Positions 19,050-29,214 are shown, counted from the stretch's first letter. The stretch: 64,000 nucleotides of DNA from Nodularia sp. NIES-3585 (GCF_002218065.1 NZ_BDUB01000001.1:1003567-1067566); one strand, 5' to 3'. Numbers and translations are program-made. The notes: a model not told the origin generated them from the letters alone.

Positions 19050-19091
19050 CGAGAGGCTCAGATCCCCGACTTCTTGAAGAAGTCGGGGATC
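19050..19091 (+). repeat. GATCCCCGACTTCTT palindromic repeat, copy 2
   Basis: This is the same hairpin unit as at 9514, in opposite orientation and preceded by the shared GCGAGAGGCTCA extension. It lies about 145 bases upstream of psb28 and could form a hairpin in a leader. Confidence 0.8.
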
Positions 19092-19234
19092 TATATTTGC
19101 TTTATTGACTCATTTATGATATGGAAAGCTGTCAAAGAATATCACCGAAAAATATTAGGGTTTTCAGCATTTCCCAAAAAATGAGAGAATTACAAGTTAA
19201 CGATTACAACTACAAAATATTAAATACACAGATC

Positions 19235-19573
19235 ATGGTCAAAATTCAATTTTCTAAAGGTATTGACGAAGAAGTAATTCCAGAAGTACGCTTGACGCGA
19301 TCGCGCACTGGAGACAGTGGTACAGCCACCTTTATCTTCACAAATCCCCAAATATTGGCCGAAGGTAGCAGCGAAGAAATCACCGGGATGTACCTAATTG
19401 ACGAAGAAGGCGAAATCATTACCCGCGAAGTTAAGGGTAAATTTGTCAACGGGAAACCAGAAGGCATAGAAGCAATTCATGTGATGAAATCCCCCGAAGA
19501 ATGGGAGCGTTTTATGCGCTTCATGGAACGTTACGCCGAACAAAACGATTTGGGATTCAATAAAGCTGAATAA
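19235..19573 (+). CDS. psb28: Photosystem II assembly protein Psb28
   Basis: Translation from the ATG at 19235 gives 112 residues matching Psb28: [58 protein letters not shown]. Psb28 is a soluble factor that binds the CP47 side of PSII intermediates during assembly and repair. The frame is open further upstream to 19121, but the family N-terminus is at 19235, so the longer form is rejected. Confidence 0.96.
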   Translation: MVKIQFSKGIDEEVIPEVRLTRSRTGDSGTATFIFTNPQILAEGSSEEITGMYLIDEEGEIITREVKGKFVNGKPEGIEAIHVMKSPEEWERFMRFMERYAEQNDLGFNKAE

Positions 19574-19614
19574 GTCCATCGACCGAATTCAAATATGCGT
19601 CTGAGACTACCTTT

Positions 19615-19642
19615 GTAGAGACGTTGTATACAGCGTCTCTAC
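19615..19642. repeat. GTAGAGACG hairpin repeat, copy 1
   Basis: GTAGAGACG and CGTCTCTAC form an inverted repeat with a 10-base loop. A related copy is at 26378-26405. Located after psb28, it may act as a transcript end or processing hairpin. Confidence 0.7.
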
Positions 19643-19675
19643 ATTCTTTGTCTTTCCCCCTACTCCCGCCTCCTC

Positions 19676-20179
19676 GTGTCAACACAACCACATCCCGACT
19701 TACCAGGAATTATAGTCACCTGTGCTGTTGTTACAGTCAGTGATACTCGTGACCCAGAAACTGATAAAAGTGGTCAGCTAATCCAGCAAATGCTTGTTGC
19801 TGCTCACCATGTTGTGGGAGGATACAAAATCATCAAAGATGAGCCAGCACAAATTCAAGCACAGATAGAAGAACTGGGTAAAAATACTAATTTAGATGTA
19901 ATCATCTTCAATGGTGGAACTGGTATTGCCCCCAGAGATACCACCTATGACGCTATTGAGAAATTATTAGAGAAAACTTTACCCGGATTTGGGGAGTTGT
20001 TTCGATTTTTAAGTTATCAAGAAATTGGTTCCCGCGCGATCGCTTCTCGCGCTGTGGCTGGAGTTTATCAACATAAATTAATCTTCTCCCTTCCCGGTTC
20101 TAGTAACGCGGTGCGATTGGGCATGGAAAAGCTGATTTTGCCAGAAATGGCTCATTTGGTTAGTCAGTTGCAAATGTAG
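19676..20179 (+). CDS. moaB: Molybdenum cofactor biosynthesis protein MoaB/MogA type
   Basis: This 167-residue protein has the MoaB/MogA fold signatures: [18 protein letters not shown] near the start, [18 protein letters not shown] in the middle and a C-terminal [20 protein letters not shown]. The family binds molybdopterin and adenylylates it before Mo insertion. The start is GTG at 19676, which fits the family N-terminus. No other Mo-cofactor gene is in the window. Confidence 0.92.
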   Translation: MSTQPHPDLPGIIVTCAVVTVSDTRDPETDKSGQLIQQMLVAAHHVVGGYKIIKDEPAQIQAQIEELGKNTNLDVIIFNGGTGIAPRDTTYDAIEKLLEKTLPGFGELFRFLSYQEIGSRAIASRAVAGVYQHKLIFSLPGSSNAVRLGMEKLILPEMAHLVSQLQM

Positions 20180-20302
20180 GGGAAAACCTCACCCAGGTTT
20201 TCTTATGCAAAACCTGTCCCTCTCCTTGGTAAGGCTATCCATTAACCACATCTTTCTTAACAATCAAACAAAATACTTAACAGCAACCAAGGCGGCAGAT
20301 AA

Positions 20303-20404
20303 AGCAACCGCCAAGGAGGTTAAGACATCAACGGATAATCAAACTTAGACACCAAAAGGGTTTTAACCCACTCCCCACTCCCCACTCCCTACTCCCCAGC
20401 TATA
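20303..20404 (+). repeat. Dispersed ~100-bp repeat with CCCCACT heptamers, copy A
   Basis: The blocks AGCAACCGCCAAGGAGGTTA, AACGGATAATCAAACTTAGA, GGTTTTAACCCACTCCC and CTACTCCCCAGCTATAA occur in the same order here and at 26455-26580. The heptamer part (CCCCACT/CCCTACT) is the short tandemly repeated type known in heterocystous cyanobacteria. It fills most of the space between moaB and the DUF4912 gene. Confidence 0.8.
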
Positions 20405-20470
20405 ATTTGCCAAAAAAAACCGCCATAAAATTAATATAGCGGCGAAGATTTTCAATTCACAATCAGGAAT

Positions 20471-21730
20471 TTAAGCAAACCATTCTAGAACAGCTTCATC
20501 CTTAGTATTGGTATTTCGAGATGGAGTCTCACGATTAAACTTCATTTGAATTGATCGTGTTTGTTCACCATCAGCCGCCACACCCACAATGGGATAGTCA
20601 ATTAAACCATCTTGGAACGACATCTGGAAGCGGAATGTCCCATCTGGATTCAGCTTAATTGGACGACCGCCAATGGTAACAGTTGCATCAGGTTCGGTTG
20701 CACCGTAAACAATCAACTCAGCATCAGCAACTAGCCAGAATTTGCGGGGACTCATGGGTACGCCAGCTGAGAAGCCAGCGCCAGACATACCAGCACCAGA
20801 CATGGTTAAACCAGACGCAGTGGGAACTGCCCACATACCTACACCAGAGGGGAAAACGTAGGAACTAATAGCCTCTTCGGGACGTGCCGAACCGGGTACT
20901 TGGTGCATCGAACCGAAGATAGAACCAGCAACTCGTTGTGCTTCAGCCGATTCCGCCAAGCCAAAGATTTCTTCGTATATGGGGTTACTGTGACCGTTGA
21001 CTCCCACTCCTGCTGAAGCTGTTGCGGCTGCTTTCTTCGCAGGGGGGACTAATTCGTAAACAGTTTTACCACGTAAATCTTCTTCAAAGTTGACAGTAAC
21101 AAAGGCATCCTCAATCCAGTCAGATGGATAAACGGGAGGAATGTGTACTCTCGCCGAACGCGCCAATACTAACCAACGACCATCAGCGGTACGGTAGCCT
21201 ATATCTATGACATAATCGCGATCGCTCACTGGAATGGGAATATACCATTCTCTTGCCAGTTCATCAGCAGGGTATTCTTGAATGCTGTGAGGACTTTGGT
21301 GATCAATATCGATGTCGGTAACATCATATATCCGCAGCGCTAGTTGCTGTCCACCTTGCTGCCGTAGTTCGGCTTTGTGTTCGTTAGGAATATCCCAGTA
21401 AGTATAAGCCCACTGAGGATCGCGGGGTAAAAGTACAATCCGGCTTTCACCATAACCTTGTGGTAGGTCTGCCAGTCCTTCATCAACATCAGCCAAAGAA
21501 CCACCAGTTCGGTCTTCTTGACCTAATTCAAATTTTGCTGCTTCCACGGTTTCCTGTGCCTCCAGTGAACGAGTTGGACTAAGCGATACTTTGCTGCGCT
21601 GGACTTCTTGAATCGCTGCCAGCAATTGAGATTTACGCATTCGGCTATAGCGAGAGATACTATATTCACTAGCAACTTTGCGTAGTTGCCTTAATGTCAT
21701 CTCTTCTAGTGGTGGGCGTTCTTTTGCCAT
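20471..21730 (-). CDS. DUF4912 protein with Rho N-terminal-like domain
   Basis: From the ATG at 21730 (MAKERPPLEEMTLRQLRKVA) the protein has a small SAP/Rho-N-like helical domain (about 1-45), then a DUF4912 core (about 80-230; RIVLLPRDPQWAYTYWDIP, REWYIPIPVSDRDYVIDIGY), a Ser/Gly-rich linker with MSGAG repeats and a C-terminal beta-rich domain (LVADAELIVYGATEPDATVT). Rho-N/SAP domains bind nucleic acids. The frame extends to 21805, but the extra 25 residues lack conservation signs. The function of this cyanobacterial family is not established. Confidence 0.85.
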   Translation of the reverse strand: MAKERPPLEEMTLRQLRKVASEYSISRYSRMRKSQLLAAIQEVQRSKVSLSPTRSLEAQETVEAAKFELGQEDRTGGSLADVDEGLADLPQGYGESRIVLLPRDPQWAYTYWDIPNEHKAELRQQGGQQLALRIYDVTDIDIDHQSPHSIQEYPADELAREWYIPIPVSDRDYVIDIGYRTADGRWLVLARSARVHIPPVYPSDWIEDAFVTVNFEEDLRGKTVYELVPPAKKAAATASAGVGVNGHSNPIYEEIFGLAESAEAQRVAGSIFGSMHQVPGSARPEEAISSYVFPSGVGMWAVPTASGLTMSGAGMSGAGFSAGVPMSPRKFWLVADAELIVYGATEPDATVTIGGRPIKLNPDGTFRFQMSFQDGLIDYPIVGVAADGEQTRSIQMKFNRETPSRNTNTKDEAVLEWFA

Positions 21731-22313
21731 AACTTTGGACTCCAGTAGTTTGCAAGGTAAATGATTTCCCTGGGTTACAGAATCTTCTATAAAATAAAAT
21801 GTCATCTACCCCAGATGAATTTCTGATTCCTGACTTCTGGTTTTGCCCAGCTTTTAACTTTTTAGTTTGTTCTTAAATAGAGGGACACTACCTTTCGATT
21901 CCGCAATCATGCCATGATCAGCATTTCTTTGGGATCGGAGGAGTTCCTTTGTTAAGTAAATATTAACCAGTAAACCATGCTAGGGATCAAGGGGGTTCCA
22001 GGCACTTTTTTATCTGTTGTACGAATTCATCAGCTTTTTGGGGATCGCAATGTCATAGCTTCATGACAATTTGACGCAATTCAGCTTGAGAGGACAGCAT
22101 AAATGTCAGCTTTCCATAACATTCTGGCGATGAATTAGCTGAAAACCTGAATCCACATGAGTTTTGGGAAACATTGCGGCAAAAAAAATTAACCCCAGAA
22201 TCAGGGGTATATAAGCATTAACTAGAGTTTATGACATTAAGAAACTTAAAAATTCAACTCAGGACTATTGGTAATAAACCACCACTTACAAACTTAATTT
22301 GAGTTTTTTCCCC
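21731..22313. other. Intergenic region, no gene seen
   Basis: About 580 bases between two minus-strand genes. I see no ORF, RNA gene or long repeat that I can support. It should hold the promoter and leader of the DUF4912 gene. Confidence 0.5.
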
Positions 22314-24605
22314 TTAAAAATTCATGCCAATTTGATTAATAACTGACATATTTCGGATGCGCCAAACATCAGCTTGTCGAATTAAAGAATATCGTACACG
22401 CAAAGTTTCATCAGCAAAATTTCTGATCTGACCCCTTTCATAAAACTGTGTTACTTCCCTGACTGTAGCCACGACTACAGCTTGATCCGAATTTTGATTA
22501 AGATATTCTACTTTCACTGTGTGGTTATATGTTCGATAGCGGTTTTGTGACCTCTCTTGTTGTGCCAACAGTCGCCATTGAGAAAGGGTGGCATCTGTCA
22601 AAATATCTTGTAGACTATCCAAATTATATTTTGGCCCTAAAGCTGCGGCTTTAGTAGATAGCCAAGTTTGAATAACTTCTTGCGCCGTCGCCTCCGTCAA
22701 AGAACCTTCTGGGGGTTGCAATTTACTAGTTTCGTCGGGAATTTCTATTGGTGGTTCATTCAGCTGCACAAATAATTGTTCACCTTCCAAAACTGGCGCA
22801 GGGAAAAATAAATTTTTCACCCATCCAAATGTCGTCGAAACTAACAGCCAAAAAACTAAGATACCTGCTAAAGAAGCAAATACAGTCCAAACAATTCTTG
22901 TTCTCCCTTCTAAGGTAGCGGGAAAAGCTCGTTGCCGTTGAGGATAACCCCGATTGACGGCTTGACGGGGCTTTCGCCTCCGGCGCTTTTTGACTTGACG
23001 AGTAGCAGTGGATTTAGCTGTACCATTGAGATGATTCGGAGTCCCTATGGTTGTGCGTTCAGGATGAGAAAATTTGGCTACATCTGCTGGTGAGCGGACA
23101 TCCCAAGAAATTTGATCTGGCGGTGTTTTCCCATTATTTGGCGATTCGTAGACATTTTCATGTCTTTTGTGATCTGGCGTTGCTGATAAATCCGGCTCAG
23201 GGGTTCTACCTGCGACAAATTCTGGGGAAACAGCAGTGGAATGATCATTATGAACCGGAGGCTGGGAAAAAGACTGGCGATTGATTACAGACCACTCGTG
23301 AGTGGGTTGGGCATCAGTCGGTAAGGCTTCTAAATAAGCTTGCACCTGTTGGTTGGCAAAATAATCTTTCAGCGAGGCTTGCTGTTTAGCTAAATCTCGA
23401 AAGTGCAGGAATACTTCATTTTGTAACCACTGTTCTGCATACAAACATAGCCCCGGTAGCAAGTCGGGAGAGTCTAGGGATTTTTCCCGAATCAAAGCTA
23501 GGGCTTCGTATTCTTGGCTCAGTTCTAAAACACGGGTGGCTTCTTCGGTCTGACCCAATAGCAGCGCACACAGTGATTGTTCTAAATGCACATCTTGACG
23601 CTTTCCCAAGCCCATCAGCATTTGCTTGGCCTGACGAATTAAAGCCGGTTGACGTTGAGTGAATCCCCGTGCTAATAGGGCATAAACCGCCAAGTAGGTG
23701 GCCACGGCAGAAGGACGCTTGCTTTCCGCTTCAAATAACTTATGCTGTTCTGCAACTGTTAAATAGTTGCGTAATTGTTGAATAAAGCGCAAAAAATCAT
23801 CTATATTGAGACCAGATTGATCATTGCCAGTACCATCTATCCCACCGCGATCGCTCAATATTTCGCGCAAAAATGCCAAGCCTTGTCGTCTTTGGGCAAC
23901 CTTTTCTTCCGGTAATGCCAGCAATTCCAAAATTCGATAGGGGCGCAATTTATACAAGTCAGCTTGCATTTCTGCCTGGACGCTAGCAAATAGCCCTTCA
24001 CGCGCTAGCAGTTCTTGACCAGTTTCTAGAGAGATAGCCGCATTTTCATAGTGACCTTGCTGCCAATGTTCTCGACCTAGTTCCAGACAAGCCAGAGCCA
24101 CAGTTAGAACAATATCTGGGTAATCAGAATTTTCCAAGAATTCTTCACTTGCCAGATTATTCGCCTGTCTAGCAGACGCTATGCCGCTTTGATTAGTGAG
24201 GTAATTATGACCTAGCTTGAGTACAAGTTCATATTCCCCCAATTCTTGCAGAATTAATAAAGCACCAACTAATTCCTCTTGGGAAATGTTGATACTCAGA
24301 CTTTGGATGTCAGGATCAGTGTTGTTGCTGTTTGTGTGGTTTCCCACTGCAACAGTAGTATTACCATTGCCGTCAGGGCCATAGGCATGGGCAAGGTAAA
24401 GCTGGTCATAACTGTTACGTTCTTTAGGATTGGATAAAACCACGTAAGCTTCTTCTATAAGTTGTTTGCGAGAAGAAATTGCTGCTTGAGAATACTCTCG
24501 TCGCGGCAATTGCACAATGCGATCGCTGTACGATTGCCGCAACTGTTCATCACTTGCCGCTAACGGTAATCCCAAAATTCGGTAGTAATCTAGCGGAATT
24601 CGCAC
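22314..24605 (-). CDS. ftn2: Cell division protein Ftn2/ZipN (ARC6 homologue)
   Basis: The 763-residue protein starts with a degenerate J domain (DYYRILGLPLAASDEQLRQS to NPKERNSYDQLY; no HPD), continues with a long helical, TPR-like region to about 420, a low-complexity linker with a basic patch (KKRRRRKPRQ), one membrane helix (about 590-612) and a C-terminal ARC6-like IMS domain (about 640-763; EVIQTWLSTKAAALGPKY). This is the Ftn2/ZipN/ARC6 layout. It anchors and organises FtsZ at the membrane during division in cyanobacteria and chloroplasts. Confidence 0.95.
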   Translation of the reverse strand: MRIPLDYYRILGLPLAASDEQLRQSYSDRIVQLPRREYSQAAISSRKQLIEEAYVVLSNPKERNSYDQLYLAHAYGPDGNGNTTVAVGNHTNSNNTDPDIQSLSINISQEELVGALLILQELGEYELVLKLGHNYLTNQSGIASARQANNLASEEFLENSDYPDIVLTVALACLELGREHWQQGHYENAAISLETGQELLAREGLFASVQAEMQADLYKLRPYRILELLALPEEKVAQRRQGLAFLREILSDRGGIDGTGNDQSGLNIDDFLRFIQQLRNYLTVAEQHKLFEAESKRPSAVATYLAVYALLARGFTQRQPALIRQAKQMLMGLGKRQDVHLEQSLCALLLGQTEEATRVLELSQEYEALALIREKSLDSPDLLPGLCLYAEQWLQNEVFLHFRDLAKQQASLKDYFANQQVQAYLEALPTDAQPTHEWSVINRQSFSQPPVHNDHSTAVSPEFVAGRTPEPDLSATPDHKRHENVYESPNNGKTPPDQISWDVRSPADVAKFSHPERTTIGTPNHLNGTAKSTATRQVKKRRRRKPRQAVNRGYPQRQRAFPATLEGRTRIVWTVFASLAGILVFWLLVSTTFGWVKNLFFPAPVLEGEQLFVQLNEPPIEIPDETSKLQPPEGSLTEATAQEVIQTWLSTKAAALGPKYNLDSLQDILTDATLSQWRLLAQQERSQNRYRTYNHTVKVEYLNQNSDQAVVVATVREVTQFYERGQIRNFADETLRVRYSLIRQADVWRIRNMSVINQIGMNF

Positions 24606-25302
24606 AGTCTACTTCCCCTGCACCGTGATCAACATAATTCACCTAGAGCATTCCAGGCATGTAAAACCGTGCCATAATAGTACGGTGAATAATACCGTGG
24701 CTAATTTATACTATAAGTATATATTGCGACAATTGATTTTGTTACTTCCTAAAATTTGAATATTATTTTAGTAGCAATATTTTGCATTTGCCTAGAAAGC
24801 CACAATACTTTGTTTTGATACTGAGTATTTTGGCTTCATAAGAACTTATAGTTACTGATTGTTCACGGATTTCTTCAGCTATGCAGTTAAAGAAACTATC
24901 TTTAAGAAGATATCTGTTAATTAAAGATTCGTGATGATAGCATAAATAGCTTAAATTTGCAACAACCTAGCTACATATAAAATTTTCCTGGTTCATTTTT
25001 TCTAAATTGTTCATGGATAGGCAGAAACCGAGCTATCCTGATTGATAGCCTATGAACAAGAGTAGAGCGCCAAAAAACTCAGGGGTGTATCTGTTGCCAT
25101 TAGGGTGAGATCCTCGCAGAGCGTAGGTAGAACAATTAAAAATTCACTCATTGTTTCGCCTCTATTGCTGATAAACCTTTTTGGTGCATAAATTTTGGTG
25201 GTTGACTTGGGCGCATCCTAGCTAATGAAACACAGATATTGTCCCAAAGCAACTTATTTGAGATGGTAAATTTCAGTTTTACTATAGGAATACTAAAAAA
25301 TA
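24606..25302. other. Intergenic region between divergent ftn2 and pdhA
   Basis: About 700 bases of AT-rich DNA that must hold the divergent promoters. A perfect arm pair with two alternative hairpins lies at 25007-25059 (see separate entry). No gene is supported. Confidence 0.5.
25007..25059 (+). promoter_or_regulatory. Overlapping inverted repeats upstream of pdhA
   Basis: TTGTTCATGGATAGGC pairs with GCCTATGAACAA, and inside it GCTATC pairs with GATAGC, sharing bases with the outer stem, so two exclusive folds are possible. It lies about 245 bases before pdhA. A regulatory role is only a possibility. Confidence 0.35.
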
Positions 25303-26337
25303 ATGGTTCAAGAACGCACGTTACCTACATTTAATACCAACACTACCAACATCACCAAAGAAGAAGGGTTGCGGTTGTATGAAGACATGGTACTAGGTCG
25401 CTCATTTGAAGACAAATGCGCTGAGATGTACTATAGGGGCAAAATGTTTGGTTTTGTCCACCTTTACAACGGTCAAGAAGCAGTTTCCACAGGTGTGATC
25501 CAAGCGATGCGACCGGGTGAAGATTTTGTTTCAAGCACATACCGTGACCACGTTCATGCTTTGAGTGCTGGTGTACCAGCTCGAGAAGTGATGGCAGAAT
25601 TATTTGGCAAAGCCACAGGGTGCAGCAAAGGGCGTGGTGGTTCCATGCATATGTTTTCTGCCGAGCATGGCTTACTCGGTGGTTATGCTTTTGTAGCTGA
25701 AGGCATCCCAGTAGCAGCTGGAGCAGCGTTTCAAAGCAAATACCGCCGCGAGGTTTTGGGAGACCAAAACGCCGACCAAGTAACAGCTTGCTTTTTTGGC
25801 GATGGTGCGGCTAACAACGGTCAGTTTTTCGAGACTCTAAACATGGCCGCCCTCTGGAAACTGCCGATTCTGTTTGTGGTTGAAAATAATAAATGGGCGA
25901 TTGGGATGTCTCACGAACGCGCCACCTCCCAGCCAGAAATTTACAAAAAAGCCAGTGTATTTAACATGGTGGGTGTGGAAGTAGACGGTATGGACGTGCT
26001 AGCGGTGCGTTCCGTCGCTCAAGAAGCCGTAGCCCGCGCTCGTGCAGGTGAAGGACCAACACTGATTGAAGCCCTTACCTACCGTTTCCGGGGACACTCC
26101 CTCGCCGACCCTGATGAAATGCGAAGCAAAGCCGAGAAAGAATTCTGGTTTTCCCGTGACCCTATTAAGAAACTGGCCGCTTATCTGGTTGAGCAAAACT
26201 TAGCAGACGATGGCGAATTAAAAGCGATTGATCGGAAAATTCAAGAATTAATCGAAGAAGCTGTCAAGTTTGCCGAAAGTAGCCCCGAACCTGACCCCAG
26301 TGAGTTGTATCGCTTCGTGTTCGCAGAAGACGAGTAG
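25303..26337 (+). CDS. pdhA: Pyruvate dehydrogenase E1 component, alpha subunit
   Basis: This 344-residue protein has the E1-alpha signatures: [32 protein letters not shown], and the thiamine diphosphate motif from [15 protein letters not shown] to FVVENN. With PdhB, E2 and E3 it converts pyruvate to acetyl-CoA. In cyanobacteria the E1 subunits are usually scattered in the genome, and no other subunit is in this window. No clear Shine-Dalgarno precedes the ATG. A hairpin terminator overlaps the region just after the stop. Confidence 0.97.
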   Translation: MVQERTLPTFNTNTTNITKEEGLRLYEDMVLGRSFEDKCAEMYYRGKMFGFVHLYNGQEAVSTGVIQAMRPGEDFVSSTYRDHVHALSAGVPAREVMAELFGKATGCSKGRGGSMHMFSAEHGLLGGYAFVAEGIPVAAGAAFQSKYRREVLGDQNADQVTACFFGDGAANNGQFFETLNMAALWKLPILFVVENNKWAIGMSHERATSQPEIYKKASVFNMVGVEVDGMDVLAVRSVAQEAVARARAGEGPTLIEALTYRFRGHSLADPDEMRSKAEKEFWFSRDPIKKLAAYLVEQNLADDGELKAIDRKIQELIEEAVKFAESSPEPDPSELYRFVFAEDE

Positions 26338-26360
26338 AGACGAGATTAATCGCGTCTTTA
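26338..26360 (+). terminator. Terminator after pdhA
   Basis: AGACG-A-GAT pairs with ATC-G-CGTCT directly after the pdhA stop codon, followed by a short T run (TTTA). The T tract is weak, so efficiency is uncertain. Confidence 0.5.
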
Positions 26361-26377
26361 AAACAGAGACAAAAAAT

Positions 26378-26405
26378 GTAGAGACGTTGGATGCAATGTC
26401 TCTAC
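26378..26405. repeat. GTAGAGACG hairpin repeat, copy 2
   Basis: GTAGAGACG and TGTCTCTAC form an inverted repeat with a ten-base centre. It is a near match of the unit at 19615-19642. Both copies are followed within 1 kb by the dispersed AGCAACCGCC repeat. Confidence 0.65.
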
Positions 26406-26454
26406 AAGGATTCTCCCAGACGCATATTTTAGTTGAGTCTATGTCTAAATTTAT

Positions 26455-26580
26455 AGCAACCGCCAAGGAGGTTAAGAAATAAACGGATAATCAAACTTAG
26501 ACACCACTCTGGTTTTAACCCACTCCCCCGGTTACTGAGCGCAGTCGAAGTAACTCCCTACTCCCTACTCCCCAGCTATA
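26455..26580 (+). repeat. Dispersed ~100-bp repeat with heptamers, copy B
   Basis: Same ordered blocks as at 20303-20404 (AGCAACCGCCAAGGAGGTTA; AACGGATAATCAAACTTAGA; GGTTTTAACCCACTCCC; CCCCAGCTATAA), with about 25 bases inserted in the heptamer tract (CGGTTACTGAGCGCAGTCGA region). It ends about 20 bases before the epimerase start. Confidence 0.8.
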
Positions 26581-26602
26581 AGTTAAATTAGGAACTAAAC
26601 TT

Positions 26603-27472
26603 GTGTTTACTATCACCCTTGAAGACCAACAATACAAAACTTACATCCTCACTGATGAAAATGCTGGCTCTCAAATAGAAGTAGTACCAGAAAAAGGCGG
26701 TATCATCACCCGTTGGCGTATTCAGGGGCAAGAAATTTTCTATCTGGATACTGAACGCTTTACTCATCCTGAATTGAGCGTCAGAGGTGGAAATCCGATT
26801 CTGTTTCCTATCTGTGGCAATTTACCGGATAATACTTACACCCATAACGGGCAACAGTACACTCTCAAACAACACGGCTTTGCGCGTGATTTACCTTGGG
26901 AGGTGACTGAGCAGAACACTGAAGATAAAGCTAGCCTGACTCTTGTACTCAATAGCAACGAGCAAACTAAGGCAGTTTATCCGTTTGACTTTCAAGTAAT
27001 TTTTACCTATGAATTGCAAGGCAATACTCTCGCCATTCAGCAGGAATATAAAAATTTGTCATCGACACCAATGCCCTTTTCTGCTGGTTTCCATCCTTAC
27101 TTTTTGACGGGTAGTGATAAAAATCAGCTAGAGTTTCAAATTCCCTCTGGGCAGTATCAAGACAAAAATACGCGTGAAATTCACTCATTTGACGGTACTT
27201 TTGATTTCAACTCTGATGAAATTGATGTTGCTTTTAAGGATTTGACTAGTCAATCTGCCACAGTCATAGATCCTAGTCGCGCCCTAAAAATGACTGTAGA
27301 TTACGATCATATGTATTCTCATCTGGTGTTTTGGACAGTCAAAGGCAAAGACTTCTATTGTCTAGAACCTTGGACAGCCCCTCGTAATGCCCTCAATACT
27401 GGGGAAAACTTAACTGTCTTAGCTCCAAAAGCTAGCTGCAAGTCATCTGTAAGCCTCGTAGCGAATTCTTGA
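26603..27472 (+). CDS. Aldose 1-epimerase / galactose mutarotase family protein
   Basis: This 289-residue beta-sandwich protein has the family's GGNPILFPICGNLPDN, the catalytic His region KQHGFARDLPW, SAGFHPYFLTG and the C-terminal EPWTAP with the likely catalytic Glu. Members interconvert sugar anomers; some cyanobacterial ones act on glucose-6-phosphate, but specificity cannot be read here. The start is GTG at 26603, which fits the family N-terminus (ITLEDQQYKTYIL). Confidence 0.88.
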   Translation: MFTITLEDQQYKTYILTDENAGSQIEVVPEKGGIITRWRIQGQEIFYLDTERFTHPELSVRGGNPILFPICGNLPDNTYTHNGQQYTLKQHGFARDLPWEVTEQNTEDKASLTLVLNSNEQTKAVYPFDFQVIFTYELQGNTLAIQQEYKNLSSTPMPFSAGFHPYFLTGSDKNQLEFQIPSGQYQDKNTREIHSFDGTFDFNSDEIDVAFKDLTSQSATVIDPSRALKMTVDYDHMYSHLVFWTVKGKDFYCLEPWTAPRNALNTGENLTVLAPKASCKSSVSLVANS

Positions 27473-27538
27473 TAAAATAATTATTTGCAAATCTCAGATG
27501 CTTATGCTATGATGGCAAAGTTGCAAAACAAAATAAAA

Positions 27539-27610
27539 GGGTCGCTAACTCAATGGTAGAGTACTCGGCTTTTAACCGATTTGTTCCGAGTTCGAATCTC
27601 GGGCGACCCA
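27539..27610 (+). tRNA. tRNA-Lys (UUU)
   Basis: A full cloverleaf is seen: acceptor arms GGGTCGC and GCGACCC, D arm around ACTCAATGGTAGAGT, anticodon arm TCGG-CTTTTAA-CCGA with anticodon TTT, and T arm with TTCGAAT. The discriminator base is A; CCA is not encoded. Confidence 0.95.
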
Positions 27611-27968
27611 CTTTTAAGGTTAATGTGACTTTGGTACTGTGAGCGATCGCCATACTTTGGCTCTTAGTTAACTTGATGGTGTGTATAGCTAGATGCTCAG
27701 TAGGGAGTGCGATCGCCTATGCGAAAGTCTTAGCAGAGTGCATCTCTAGGATACAGGGCTACTAAAGCCTTTAACGATAGCGTAACTTACTGTACAGTAG
27801 TATATGGCAAGTATAGGGCATCTTTATGAAAGATGGCGTAAAGTTCTTCAACATAAACACCCGTCACTAGTTATAATTTCCTATAAGTTGAAAAAAGTAT
27901 TAAGATTAGCGTAATAATAACGCTTTTCTCACGTCGATTAGCTGAAGAACAAATTAGGAGGAATATAT
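27611..27968. other. Intergenic region and leader of fba
   Basis: About 360 bases with two GCGATCGC (HIP1) type sites. It ends in a strong Shine-Dalgarno AGGAGG (27956-27961), 7 bases before the fba start, which is unusual among the weak ribosome sites of this window and fits a highly expressed gene. No further gene is seen. Confidence 0.6.
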
Positions 27969-29048
27969 ATGGCGCTTGTACCAATGCGGTTGCTTTTGGA
28001 GCACGCGGCTGAAAACGGTTACGGCATTCCAGCATTTAACGTCAATAATTTGGAGCAAATTCAGGCAATTCTGAAGGCAGCAGCCGAGACAGATAGCCCT
28101 GTAATTCTACAAGCTTCTCGGGGCGCTCGTGCTTATGCTGGCGAAAACTTTCTGCGCCACCTAATTTTGGCAGCAGTAGAAACCTATCCTGAGATTCCCA
28201 TTGTCATGCACCAAGATCATGGTAATGCTCCTTCTACTTGCTACTCAGCAATGAAGAATGGCTTTACAAGTGTGATGATGGATGGTTCTCTCGAAGCTGA
28301 TGCCAAAACCCCCGCTAGCTTTGAGTACAACGTCAATGTCACTCGTGAAGTGGTGAATGTTGCTCATTCCTTGGGTGTCAGCGTTGAAGGTGAACTTGGT
28401 TGTTTAGGTTCTCTGGAAACTGGTGCTGGTGAAGCTGAAGATGGTCACGGTTTTGAAGGTACACTTGACCATTCTCAATTGCTGACTGACCCAGACGAAG
28501 CGGCTGAATTTGTAGAGCAAACCCAGGTAGATGCTTTGGCTGTTGCTATCGGTACAAGTCACGGTGCTTACAAGTTTACTCGCAAGCCCACAGGCGAAAT
28601 TTTGGCAATTAGCCGCATTGAAGAAATTCACCGCCGTCTGCCTAACACCCACTTGGTAATGCACGGTTCCTCTTCTGTACCTGAAGATTTACTGGCACTA
28701 ATTAACCAATATGGTGGTGCAATTCCCGAAACCTACGGTGTACCTGTAGAAGAAATTCAAAAAGGCATCAAGTGTGGTGTTCGTAAGGTGAACATTGACA
28801 CAGATAACCGTCTAGCTATCACCGCCGCCGTTCGTGAAGCTTTGGCATCAAATCCCAAGGAATTTGACCCTCGTCACTTCCTGAAGCCTTCGATTAAATA
28901 TATGCAGAAGGTTTGTTCTGACCGCTATGAGCAATTTGGTACAGCCGGCAATGCTAGCAAGATTAAGCAAGTTTCTCTAGAAGATTTTGCTGCTAAGTAT
29001 GCCAAGGGCGAACTCAATATGATTACTAAGGCATCTGCTAAAGTTTAA
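27969..29048 (+). CDS. fba: Class II fructose-bisphosphate aldolase
   Basis: This 359-residue zinc aldolase has [12 protein letters not shown] (zinc and catalytic region), [38 protein letters not shown] and [13 protein letters not shown]. It acts in glycolysis and in the Calvin cycle, and in cyanobacteria class II enzymes of this type also handle sedoheptulose-1,7-bisphosphate. It has a near-ideal ribosome site and is followed by a double hairpin terminator. Confidence 0.97.
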   Translation: MALVPMRLLLEHAAENGYGIPAFNVNNLEQIQAILKAAAETDSPVILQASRGARAYAGENFLRHLILAAVETYPEIPIVMHQDHGNAPSTCYSAMKNGFTSVMMDGSLEADAKTPASFEYNVNVTREVVNVAHSLGVSVEGELGCLGSLETGAGEAEDGHGFEGTLDHSQLLTDPDEAAEFVEQTQVDALAVAIGTSHGAYKFTRKPTGEILAISRIEEIHRRLPNTHLVMHGSSSVPEDLLALINQYGGAIPETYGVPVEEIQKGIKCGVRKVNIDTDNRLAITAAVREALASNPKEFDPRHFLKPSIKYMQKVCSDRYEQFGTAGNASKIKQVSLEDFAAKYAKGELNMITKASAKV

Positions 29049-29103
29049 TCTTGTCAAAAAATAAATAGGAGCATAAAACTAAATATGCTCTTGTAATTAA
29101 ATA

Positions 29104-29131
29104 GGGGCATAGCAGTGCTATGCTCTTTTAA
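29104..29131 (+). terminator. Terminator after fba
   Basis: GGGCATAGCA and TGCTATGCTC form a strong stem followed by TTTTAATTT. A weaker hairpin (GAGCATA / TATGCTC) lies just upstream at 29069-29090. Confidence 0.78.
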
Positions 29132-29214
29132 TTTGTTTACTATTTGTGTTCTTGGGGTAGTCAAAGACACAAATTTCCGTTATATTTCCCTAAGCATTCA
29201 TTAGTGAAAATTTC

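Noticed and set aside
19121-19234. N-terminal extension of Psb28
   Set aside because: Residues before MVKIQFSKG do not fit the family, which starts at 19235.
20200-20240. CCCTCTCCTTGGTAAGGCTATCC as another MITE copy
   Set aside because: Only a few bases of the end are similar and there is no second end; too weak to call.
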